From NCBI GenBank assembly GCA_019115045.1, contig DXEI01000117.1:1-49054 (forward strand): a stretch of DNA of 49,054 nt. The letters are read 5' to 3'. The notes below the pieces were generated by a model, which searched no databases, was not told where the DNA came from, and saw only the letters and a program-made list of their open reading frames with translations. Within the stretch, counting starts at the first letter, position 1. Every line of letters starts with the position of its first letter. This DNA comes from Candidatus Gemmiger excrementipullorum. Its GTDB lineage: Bacteria; Bacillota; Clostridia; Oscillospirales; Ruminococcaceae. A program made the translations under genes and the position numbers. This document shows, one piece after another, positions 17,158 through 24,297 of this stretch.

Positions 17158-19530
17158 ATGGATACAGCCTATAAAACGACCCTGGAACTGGATAAGATCA
17201 TTGCCCGTGCGGTGCAGCTGTGCGCCTGCCGCGAGACCCAAGAGCGCATGCAGGCGCTGGAACCGTTTGCCACGCCGGAAGAAGAACGCTACGCCCTGGC
17301 GCAGACCGACGCCGTCAACGCGCTGCTGATCCAAAACGGCAGCCCGCGCTTTGGCGGCGTGGCCGAAGTGCGGCGCATCACAGCACACGCGCAAAAAGGC
17401 GGCATCCTCTCGATGGGCGAACTGCTGGAGATCGCCGCCACGCTGCGCAATTTTTCAGGTCTTTCGCAATGGTATGGCGCCAGCGAGCACGAGCCGCTGC
17501 CGACCGACGATCTGTTCTACGCGCTGGCCCCGCAGCCGGTGCTGGAAAAGCAGATCAGCGAGAGCATCCTCTCGCCGGAGGAGATGGCCGACACCGCCAG
17601 CGTGACACTGCACGAGCTGCGCCGCAAGATCCGCCAGACCGAGGATTCCATCCGCACCAAGCTGGACAACATCATCAAAAACTCCACCACCAACAAATTT
17701 TTGCAGGACGCGGTCGTCTCGCTGCGCAACGGGCGGTATGTCGTGCCGGTGCGCGCCGAGTACCGCGGCGAGGTGGGCGGCGTCATCCACGACGTATCCT
17801 CCACCGGTGCGACGCTGTTTGTGGAGCCGACCGCCGTGGTGGAAGCCAACGCCCGCATCATGCAGCTGCGCGCCCAGGAGCAGGAGGAGATCACCCGCAT
17901 CCTGTCGGCGTTCTCGGCACAGGTCGGCGCGCTGGAACCGCAGTTCTCCTACAGTTACGAGGCCATGCTGGAGATCGACCTGCTGCTGGCCAAGGCGCGC
18001 CTGGCGGTGGAACAGAACGCCTTCAAGCCGGAAGTCAGCGACACGGTGCGTTTCCGCCTCGACCGGGCGCGGCACCCGCTCATCGACAAAAAGAAAGTCG
18101 TGCCCGTGGACATCACATTGGGCGAGGACTACGACACGCTGGTCATCACCGGCCCCAACACCGGCGGCAAGACGGTCTCCATCAAGACGGCCGGGCTGCT
18201 CAACGCCATGGCGCAGTACGGTTTTTTGATCCCCGCGCATGAGAGCAGCGTCGTGTGCAATTTCCGCGAATATCTCGTGGACATCGGCGACGAGCAGAGC
18301 ATCGAGCAGAGCCTTTCGACCTTCTCCGGCCACATGAAGCGCATCAGCGGCATTTTGCAGCGCGCCGGGCACGGTACGCTGACGCTGATCGACGAGCTGG
18401 GCGCCGGCACCGACCCGGCCGAGGGCGCGGCGCTGGCGGTCAGCATCCTGGAACAGCTGCGCCGCCAGGGCAGTTTGCTGATGGCGACGACCCACTATGC
18501 CGAGTTGAAAGTCTACGCGCTGGAAACCCCCGGCGTCGTCAACGCAAGCTGCGAATTTAACGTGGAAACGCTGATGCCGACGTATAAGCTCAGCGTCGGC
18601 GTGCCGGGCAAATCCAACGCCTTTCTCATCAGCGCCAAGCTGGGCATCCCGCAGCAGCTCATCGACGCGGCGCGCAGCCACATGTCCAACGACGATAAGC
18701 GCCTGGACAGCGTGCTGGCGCAGCTGGACGATTTGAAATTGCAGCTGAAAGCCGCCCAGGCCGAGGCCGAAAAAGCCCGGTACGAGGCGGAACACGCCCT
18801 GGAAAGCGCTGAGAAAAAGCGCGGTGAACTGATCGAGCAGGGCAAGCGCGAGCTGGAGGACGCCCGCCGCCAGGCCCACGACCTGGTGCAGCAGGTGCAG
18901 AATGAGGCCTATACGCTGACGGATGAGCTGCGCCGCATCCAGAAAGATGAAAAAACCAGCGCGGCCCAGCGCGCCCAGCGCGCGCGGGAGATCGCGCGCA
19001 AGGATACCGAGGCGCTGCTGAAGGGGACTGAGTCCAAACCGGCCCGCAAGAAATACGTCCCCCTCAAGGACGTGCAGGTCGGGCAGGAAGTCGTCATTGC
19101 GGAGCTGGACCAGACCGCGACAGTCATGGCCCGGCCCGACCGCGACGGTATGGTGGAAGTGCGCGCCGGCATTATGAAAACCAAGGTCCCGCTCAGCGGG
19201 CTGCGTGCGCCGGACAAGCTGCAAAAAAGCCCGCTGCGCGAACCGCGCCGCGCCCACACCCATGTGCAGCTGGACAAAGGCCGCAAGACCAGCATGGAGA
19301 TCAACCTGCTGGGCTATACGGTGGAGGAAGCGCTGGCCGAAGTAGACAAATTCCTCGACAGCGGGCTGCTGCGCGGGCAGCAGACGCTGTACATCATCCA
19401 CGGCGTCGGTACCGGCGCGCTGCGCAGCGCCATCCAAAAACACCTGCGCACCCACAAGGCGGTCAAAAGTTTCCGCCCGGGCCGCTATGGCGAGGGCGAG
19501 GCCGGCGTGACAGTCGTGGAGCTGAAATGA
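17158..19530 (+). CDS. mutS2: Endonuclease MutS2
   Basis: The 790-residue protein has a MutS-type core without the mismatch-recognition domain, then a coiled-coil-rich linker (about 515-625) and a C-terminal Smr nuclease domain (about 710-790). Walker A TGPNTGGKT is near residue 331, Walker B LIDELGAGTDPAEGAAL follows, and TTHYAELK is present. In the Smr domain the INLLGYTVEEAL and IHGVGTGALRSAI motifs are intact. MutS2 suppresses recombination in some bacteria and acts in rescue of collided ribosomes in Bacillus. The start has AAGGAGCAC upstream. A terminator follows. Confidence 0.97.
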   Translation: MDTAYKTTLELDKIIARAVQLCACRETQERMQALEPFATPEEERYALAQTDAVNALLIQNGSPRFGGVAEVRRITAHAQKGGILSMGELLEIAATLRNFSGLSQWYGASEHEPLPTDDLFYALAPQPVLEKQISESILSPEEMADTASVTLHELRRKIRQTEDSIRTKLDNIIKNSTTNKFLQDAVVSLRNGRYVVPVRAEYRGEVGGVIHDVSSTGATLFVEPTAVVEANARIMQLRAQEQEEITRILSAFSAQVGALEPQFSYSYEAMLEIDLLLAKARLAVEQNAFKPEVSDTVRFRLDRARHPLIDKKKVVPVDITLGEDYDTLVITGPNTGGKTVSIKTAGLLNAMAQYGFLIPAHESSVVCNFREYLVDIGDEQSIEQSLSTFSGHMKRISGILQRAGHGTLTLIDELGAGTDPAEGAALAVSILEQLRRQGSLLMATTHYAELKVYALETPGVVNASCEFNVETLMPTYKLSVGVPGKSNAFLISAKLGIPQQLIDAARSHMSNDDKRLDSVLAQLDDLKLQLKAAQAEAEKARYEAEHALESAEKKRGELIEQGKRELEDARRQAHDLVQQVQNEAYTLTDELRRIQKDEKTSAAQRAQRAREIARKDTEALLKGTESKPARKKYVPLKDVQVGQEVVIAELDQTATVMARPDRDGMVEVRAGIMKTKVPLSGLRAPDKLQKSPLREPRRAHTHVQLDKGRKTSMEINLLGYTVEEALAEVDKFLDSGLLRGQQTLYIIHGVGTGALRSAIQKHLRTHKAVKSFRPGRYGEGEAGVTVVELK

Positions 19531-19564
19531 CCCAAAGCGCCCCGGAAACGGGCGAAGAACACAG

Positions 19565-19602
19565 AAAAAAGCGGCAGACTGCTTCGGCGGCCTGCCGCTT
19601 TT
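19565..19602 (+). terminator. Terminator after mutS2
   Basis: AAAAGCGGCAG (19567-19577) pairs with CTGCCGCTTTT (19592-19602); the 3' arm ends in T4. Confidence 0.85.
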
Positions 19603-19692
19603 GGCGCTTTCCGCCGTTTGCGCATTTTCCCCAGCGGCGCCCCGTATACTGGGGTAACCGATGCGGCGTTTGGGGGTGAAAGCATCAAAGCG

Positions 19693-20553
19693 GTGGTTTA
19701 TCTGGACGTGCTTTTGCTCGTCAACTTTCTGGCGGCCTACTTTTTGCTGCTGGCGGCCGGCGCGCTCGGCGGGCTGCGCGCCGGGTTCGGGCGCATGCTG
19801 CTGGGCAGCGGCGCGGCGGCGCTGTCGTCGCTGATCCTGTTCGCGCCGGAACTGCCGTATCCCGCGCAGCTGCTGTACAAGGTGGGCACGGCGCTGCTTG
19901 TCACGGCGGCGGCTTTTGGCTGGCGGCGGCCGCGCCGTTTGCTGACGGCTGCATGCTGGTATGCGGCGCTCAACATCGCACTGGCAGGCCTGGCGTTCCT
20001 GGCCGTGCTGCGCAGCGGGACGGATCTGGTGCAGACGGGCAACCTGACGGTCTATCTGCGCATATCGCCGCTGCTGCTGGTGGGCTTGTCCGGCGTGTGC
20101 TGCCTGGCGGTGGAACTGGGCCTGCGCCTGCTGGATCGCCGCAAACCGGCGGTGCAGACCGTCGGTTTGGAATTGGAGCTGGCCGGCGTGCCGGTACACC
20201 TGCGCGCTGCGCTGGACACCGGCTGCCACCTGCGTGACCCGGCGACCTGCCTGCCGGTGCTGGTCGTCAGTTTTGCCGACGCCCGCGCCCGCCTGCCGGA
20301 ACCTGTGCAACGCTACCTGCAAGGCTGGTTCCAGGGCGAGACCACGGCCCAGCCACCGCCGGGGACGCACCTGCGGCTGATCCCGTGCCGGACCGCTGCG
20401 CAAAGCGGGCTGCTGCCGGGGTTTGCGGTGGGCAGCATCGGCCTGATCACCGAGCACGGCATCCTTGCCCTGGGGCGCGGCGCAGTGGCGTTTGCACCGC
20501 AGTCTTTTGGCAGCGAACGGTATGAAGCGCTGTACGGCAGCGACTTTTTATAA
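19693..20553 (+). CDS. spoIIGA: Sigma-E processing peptidase SpoIIGA
   Basis: The product is a membrane aspartic protease that cleaves the pro-sequence of sigma-E at the onset of mother-cell gene expression. The N-terminal half has about five membrane segments, starting [20 protein letters not shown]. The C-terminal half carries the active-site [11 protein letters not shown] (Asp-Thr-Gly), followed by LPVLVV. The start is uncertain: the SD-like GGGGGTG (19672-19678) lies 5 bases before an ATC (19684) and 14 bases before GTG 19693, and there is no ATG in frame. GTG is listed, giving 286 residues. Pro-sigma-E follows after 16 bases, as expected. Confidence 0.9.
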   Translation: MVYLDVLLLVNFLAAYFLLLAAGALGGLRAGFGRMLLGSGAAALSSLILFAPELPYPAQLLYKVGTALLVTAAAFGWRRPRRLLTAACWYAALNIALAGLAFLAVLRSGTDLVQTGNLTVYLRISPLLLVGLSGVCCLAVELGLRLLDRRKPAVQTVGLELELAGVPVHLRAALDTGCHLRDPATCLPVLVVSFADARARLPEPVQRYLQGWFQGETTAQPPPGTHLRLIPCRTAAQSGLLPGFAVGSIGLITEHGILALGRGAVAFAPQSFGSERYEALYGSDFL

Positions 20554-20569
20554 AACGGGGGAGAGCTTT

Positions 20570-21283
20570 ATGAACAGGCTGGAACAGATGAACCAAACCC
20601 TGCAAACGCTTTGGCTGCGGCTTGTCACGCCGCAGCAGCTGCACTACATCAACGGGGCCGATACACTGCCCGCACCGCTGGCCCCGCAGCAGGAACAACA
20701 GGCCCTGGCGGCGCTGGCGGCGGGCAGCGGGCAGGCGCGGGATCTTTTGATCACACATAACCTGCGCCTGGTCGTGTACATCGCCAAAAAGTTCGAGACG
20801 CCTTCCGCCGGCATCGAGGACATGATCTCCATCGGCACCATCGGCCTGATCAAGGCAGTCAACACGTTTGAGCCTGCCAAAAACATCAAACTGGCCACCT
20901 ATGCCAGCCGCTGCATCGAGAACGAGATCTTGATGTATCTGCGCAAAAGCTCCAACCGGCGCCAGGACGCCAGCATCGACGAGCCGCTGAACACCGACAG
21001 CGACGGCAACGAGCTGCTGCTGATGGATGTGCTGACGAGCGACGGACCCCAGGTGGGCGAGGAACTGGAACGCAGCGCCGAGCGCGCCGCGCTGCGTTCC
21101 GCCGTCGGGCGGCTGGCCCCGCGGGAACGGCGCATCATGGAGTTGCGGTTTGGCTTGAACCGCGAGGCCGAGCACACCCAAAAAGAGGTGGCGGACGCGC
21201 TGGGCATCTCGCAAAGTTATATTTCCCGGCTGGAAAAGCGGATCATCAAGCGTCTGCGGCGCGAACTGGAGACTGCCGGTTGA
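20570..21283 (+). CDS. sigE: RNA polymerase sporulation sigma factor SigE
   Basis: The 237-residue protein is very close to pro-sigma-E of Bacillus. Region 2 contains [29 protein letters not shown] and [19 protein letters not shown]; region 4 ends with [19 protein letters not shown]. The first 30 or so residues ([19 protein letters not shown]) form the pro-sequence that tethers the factor to the membrane until SpoIIGA cleaves it; the conserved [12 protein letters not shown] follows it. ATG 20570 has GGGGGAGAG upstream. Unlike in Bacillus, sigG is separated from it by a reverse-strand gene. Confidence 0.97.
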   Translation: MNRLEQMNQTLQTLWLRLVTPQQLHYINGADTLPAPLAPQQEQQALAALAAGSGQARDLLITHNLRLVVYIAKKFETPSAGIEDMISIGTIGLIKAVNTFEPAKNIKLATYASRCIENEILMYLRKSSNRRQDASIDEPLNTDSDGNELLLMDVLTSDGPQVGEELERSAERAALRSAVGRLAPRERRIMELRFGLNREAEHTQKEVADALGISQSYISRLEKRIIKRLRRELETAG

Positions 21284-21295
21284 ACGCCGGGGCGG

Positions 21296-21814
21296 CTACG
21301 TCCGGACGGCGAGGGTGTTGCGCACAAAGTAGTAGGCCATGCCGTTCATCATGTTCATCTCCGGCTCTTCAGAGTAGATCAGGTATTCAAACTCGCCGCG
21401 CACCCAGTAGACCAGGGCGCGCCGGCCGGCCTGCTGGTTCTGGGTCACGGTCAGCCCGTCGATTTCATACTGTTCTACGTTCTCGGCGTCTTCGGCGTTG
21501 TAACCCTCCGGGGGCTGCATGCGGCCGCGGCGCGCCACAAACAGCGTCATAAAGCGCCCCGGCACGATGGTGTAGTCCAGCGCGGCGATGTCCCCGTCGA
21601 TGAGCCAGCGCCGCCGCAGGATCACCAGCGGATCGTTGGGGTAATCGCTCAAGCGGAACCCCGCTTCGCGCGTATAGTCGGCGGTGCGGTACTGTGTGCG
21701 CGTCTGCCGCCCGGGGTCGCGCTTTTCGGTGTACAATACGATCATCAGGACCAAGGCCACCGACACGGCTGCCAGCAGTACCAGCGCAACGACGAACCAG
21801 ATGGATTCTACCAT
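21296..21814 (-). CDS. Single-pass membrane protein of unknown function
   Basis: The 172-residue protein has one membrane segment at residues 6-28 (WFVVALVLLAAVSVALVLMI) and a polar domain that would lie outside if the N terminus is inside. The domain ends in a pattern (YLIYSEEPEMNMMNGMAYYF) that recalls DUF4367-type domains but I cannot confirm it. ATG 21814 has AAAGGAGGGAG upstream, so expression is likely. It stands between sigE and sigG on the opposite strand, with only 12 bases to the sigE stop. No function is proposed. Confidence 0.65.
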   Translation of the reverse strand: MVESIWFVVALVLLAAVSVALVLMIVLYTEKRDPGRQTRTQYRTADYTREAGFRLSDYPNDPLVILRRRWLIDGDIAALDYTIVPGRFMTLFVARRGRMQPPEGYNAEDAENVEQYEIDGLTVTQNQQAGRRALVYWVRGEFEYLIYSEEPEMNMMNGMAYYFVRNTLAVRT

Positions 21815-21948
21815 GGGTCGCTCCCTCCTTTGCGCTATGCTATGCCGCGCGGCGCCCCGGTGTGCGGCAGATTTTACCAGCCGACGACCCGTTTGCCGCC
21901 GCCAAGGGCGGGCCATACTCCTCAACGATACCAAAGGAGGATGGTGCC

Positions 21949-22731
21949 ATGTACGGGGGAAAGGTGGAACTGTGCGGGGTGGACACTTCGCGCCTGCCGG
22001 TGTTGAGCGAGGCGGAAAAAAGCACGCTGATCCGCGCAGCGCGCGCCGGGGATCAGGCGGCCCGCCAGCAGATGATCCAGGGTAATTTGCGGCTGGTGCT
22101 CAGCGTCGTACAAAAGTTTGCCAACCGGGGCCAGAATCTCGACGACCTGTTCCAGGTGGGGTGCATCGGGCTGATCAAAGCCATCGACAACTTTGACCCG
22201 GCACTCAACGTGCGGTTTTCCACCTACGGCGTGCCGATGATCGTGGGTGAGATCCGGCGCTTTTTGCGCGACAACAATGCCGTGCGCGTCAGCCGCTCCA
22301 TCCGGGACCTGGCCTACCACGCGATGCAGGCGCGCGAAGCACTGCAAAAAGAGAATGGGCGTGAGCCTAAAGTGTCAGAGATCGCCGCGCGCGTCGGCGC
22401 CACGCCGGAAAATGTCGCCATTGCATTGGAATCGGTGGTGGAACCGGCCAGTTTGTATGAACCGATCTACTCGGACAGCGGCGACAGCTTTGCGCTGGTG
22501 GACCAGCTGCACGACGCTGCCGGCGAGGAAAGCTGGATCAGCAGCATCATGTTCCGCGATACCGTCAAGGCGCTCTCCCCGCGGGAACGGCGCATCATTG
22601 CCATGCGGTACCTGCACGGCAAGACCCAGACCCAGGTCGCGCGGGAAATCGGCATCAGCCAGGCGCAGGTCAGCCGGCTGGAAAAAGGCGCGCTGGAGCA
22701 TATCAAAGACCAGATCTCATCCAGCTGCTGA
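21949..22731 (+). CDS. sigG: RNA polymerase sporulation sigma factor SigG
   Basis: The 260-residue protein matches the forespore factor sigma-G. The N terminus KVELCGVDTSRLPVLSEAE corresponds to the conserved sigma-G start, which binds the anti-sigma factor, and region 2 has NLRLVLSVVQKFANRGQNLD and FSTYGVPMIVGEIRRFLRDN. Region 4 ends GISQAQVSRLEKGALEHIK. The start has AAAGGAGGATGG upstream. The frame is open back to 21694 but that part overlaps the reverse-strand gene. Because of that gene, sigG must have its own promoter; in Bacillus it is read by sigma-F and sigma-G, but I see no clear matching site. Confidence 0.97.
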   Translation: MYGGKVELCGVDTSRLPVLSEAEKSTLIRAARAGDQAARQQMIQGNLRLVLSVVQKFANRGQNLDDLFQVGCIGLIKAIDNFDPALNVRFSTYGVPMIVGEIRRFLRDNNAVRVSRSIRDLAYHAMQAREALQKENGREPKVSEIAARVGATPENVAIALESVVEPASLYEPIYSDSGDSFALVDQLHDAAGEESWISSIMFRDTVKALSPRERRIIAMRYLHGKTQTQVAREIGISQAQVSRLEKGALEHIKDQISSSC

Positions 22732-22776
22732 AAAAGCCCGGCGGCGGCTCATGCGAGCCGCCGCCGGGCAGTTTTG
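22731..22776. terminator. Bidirectional terminator between sigG and the HAD gene
   Basis: A 15-bp GC-rich stem (22736-22750 with 22755-22769) with a 4-base loop, A5 before and TTTT after, between convergent genes. Confidence 0.88.
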
Positions 22777-22790
22777 CAGGGTCTGGCGCT

Positions 22791-23405
22791 TTACGGGTTG
22801 AGCTGCAGCCCGCAGGCGTCCAGCGCGCGCAGGAAAGATTTCGGGTTTTTGTACAGGATGCCGGTGATGCCCAGGTTGTAGGCGGCCTGGGCGTTGATCT
22901 TGTTATCGTCCACAAAAATAGACTCGTCATACGCCAGTTTGCACTGGCGCATCAGCGTCGTATAAATTTCCGGCTCTGGCTTGCACAGGTGCACATCGCA
23001 GGAAGCGACGCCGCCGTCAAACAGCGCGAACCAGTCGCGCTGGCGCAGCTCGTCCATGATGTCGGAAGCCATGTTGGTCAGGTAATACAGGCGGTAACCG
23101 TTTTTCTTCAGCAGTTTCATGATCTTGACGGTGGTCTTTTTGGTGTGCAGCATCGTCTGCCATTCTTCGATCACGGTGCGCACCTCAAATACGCGGTTCA
23201 CCTGTGCGGCATTGTCCAGCATGATCTCGTTGGCAGCCTCCCGCGTCAGGGTGCCGCGGTCCAGGTCGAGCCATTCCTGGCTGCCGAAGGTCAGGTCGTA
23301 GACGATCTCCTCGGCATGTTTGCTCATAAAGCGGTCCATCAAAAAATTGCGCGGGTTAAAGTCCACCACCACGCCGCCAAAGTCAAAAATGATGTTTTTA
23401 TACAT
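22791..23405 (-). CDS. HAD superfamily hydrolase (subfamily IA)
   Basis: The 204-residue protein has the four HAD motifs: IIFDFGGVVVDFNP near residues 4-17 (motif I, with Asp 8 and a Gly where many phosphatases have a second Asp), YYLTNMA (motif II), KPEPEIY (motif III Lys) and SIFVDDNKINAQAA (motif IV). Its second motif I position is glycine (DFGG), as in the YihX/haloacid-dehalogenase-like branch, so the enzyme may be an alpha-glucose-1-phosphatase-type or related phosphatase. ATG 23405 has GGAGGAAG upstream. A promoter TTGTTT-N17-TATAAT lies just before it. The physiological substrate is unknown. Confidence 0.88.
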   Translation of the reverse strand: MYKNIIFDFGGVVVDFNPRNFLMDRFMSKHAEEIVYDLTFGSQEWLDLDRGTLTREAANEIMLDNAAQVNRVFEVRTVIEEWQTMLHTKKTTVKIMKLLKKNGYRLYYLTNMASDIMDELRQRDWFALFDGGVASCDVHLCKPEPEIYTTLMRQCKLAYDESIFVDDNKINAQAAYNLGITGILYKNPKSFLRALDACGLQLNP

Positions 23406-23439
23406 AACTTCCTCCACAAATGTAGCAAGGGTGTTTTCT

Positions 23440-23468
23440 ATTATACACGCAAACGCGGCAAGAAACAA
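23440..23468 (-). promoter_or_regulatory. Sigma-A promoter of the HAD gene
   Basis: On the minus strand TTGTTT (23468-23463), 17 bases, perfect TATAAT (23445-23440). Confidence 0.78.
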
Positions 23469-23482
23469 TCGCCTTTTGCAGG

Positions 23483-23490
23483 CATACAAT
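23483..23490 (+). promoter_or_regulatory. Sigma-E-like -10 box before the YlmC/YmxH gene
   Basis: CATACAAT fits the sigma-E -10 consensus CATACANT completely, 35 bases before the start codon. The -35 position is a weak match to KMATATT, so this is a candidate only. Confidence 0.4.
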
Positions 23491-23525
23491 GGGGTGCTGG
23501 TATTTTGCGAAGGGGAGGGTTTGCC

Positions 23526-23807
23526 ATGACGCTGCAGGAACTGCGCGAAAAAGACGTCATCCAGATGCAAAGCGGGGAAAACCTGGGCAGGGTCGACGAC
23601 GTGGTCTTTGACGAAAAAACCGCGTGCCTGCAGGCGGTCGTGCTGCGCGGGCGGGGGCACCTGTTCGGGCTGTTGGGCTATGACGAGGACCTGGTCATCC
23701 CCTGGGCAGCGCTGCAAACGATCGGCGCCGACGTCATCATGGTCGCTGCCGACCCGCCGCCCGCCCGCGGCAGCGCGGCAAAACCGTATAATTTCTGTAA
23801 AAGGTGA
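23526..23807 (+). CDS. YlmC/YmxH family sporulation protein (PRC-barrel)
   Basis: The 93-residue protein has the PRC-barrel fold pattern of the YlmC/YmxH group: LREKDVIQMQSGENLGRVDD at the N terminus, then AVVLRGRG and the closing DLVIPWAALQTIGADVIMV. Members are found in endospore formers; the molecular role is not known. ATG 23526 has GGGGAGGG upstream. It is divergent from the HAD gene and followed by the comEA-like gene after 73 bases with a new promoter. Confidence 0.85.
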   Translation: MTLQELREKDVIQMQSGENLGRVDDVVFDEKTACLQAVVLRGRGHLFGLLGYDEDLVIPWAALQTIGADVIMVAADPPPARGSAAKPYNFCKR

Positions 23808-23836
23808 AAATTCCGGGTGCATTTTGCCGACCGGCG

Positions 23837-23845
23837 TGCTATAAT
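23837..23845 (+). promoter_or_regulatory. Extended -10 promoter of the comEA-like gene
   Basis: TGCTATAAT, an extended -10 with perfect hexamer at 23840-23845, 35 bases before ATG; -35 not evident. Confidence 0.6.
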
Positions 23846-23880
23846 AGGGCCAATGTGATACGCGCGCAAAGGGGAGAGCT

Positions 23881-24297
23881 ATGTTCAGGCAGCATACGGC
23901 ACGCCGGCTGGCGCTGGTCACCCTGGCGGCGCTGGCTGGTATCGTTTTGGGGGCCTTATTCTGCATCGCGCCGGTCTGGCAGTTCCCGACGCAGGCCGCG
24001 CCCTACCGCGCCTTGACGGCAGAGCATACCCCGCCTCCGGATACGGCCGAGCCGGCGGTGGTCGACATCAATACCGCCGGGGCGGAGGAACTGATGACCC
24101 TGCCACAGATCGGCCCGGCCCGGGCGCAGGCCATCCTTGCCTACCGCGCCGCGAACGGGCCGTTTACGAGCCTGGAACAGCTTGACGAAGTGGAAGGTAT
24201 TTCGCAGCGCATGGTGGAAAGCTGGGCCGGCAGGATCACCTTGACGCGGCACCCCGACGGACAGACCCATGGACAGGAGGAAGAGGAACTTGGATAA
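23881..24297 (+). CDS. ComEA-like helix-hairpin-helix DNA-binding protein
   Basis: The 138-residue protein has a membrane anchor (residues 10-32) and, after a short proline-rich linker, a ComEA domain (about 60-125): VVDINTAGAEELMTLPQIGPARAQAILAYR split by two helix-hairpin-helix motifs, the second around LEQLDEVEGIS. In Bacillus ComEA binds incoming double-stranded DNA at the outer membrane face during natural transformation. Here comEB/comEC are not adjacent; the next gene is ppk1, which overlaps it by up to 29 bases. The domain therefore supports DNA binding, but a role in uptake is only an inference. AGGGGAGAG precedes ATG. Confidence 0.88.
   Translation: MFRQHTARRLALVTLAALAGIVLGALFCIAPVWQFPTQAAPYRALTAEHTPPPDTAEPAVVDINTAGAEELMTLPQIGPARAQAILAYRAANGPFTSLEQLDEVEGISQRMVESWAGRITLTRHPDGQTHGQEEEELG

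Noticed and set aside
17455-20457. A 1000-codon minus-strand open frame opposite mutS2 and spoIIGA
   Set aside because: It is antisense to real genes with intact catalytic motifs; composition is His/Gln/Arg-rich shadow sequence.
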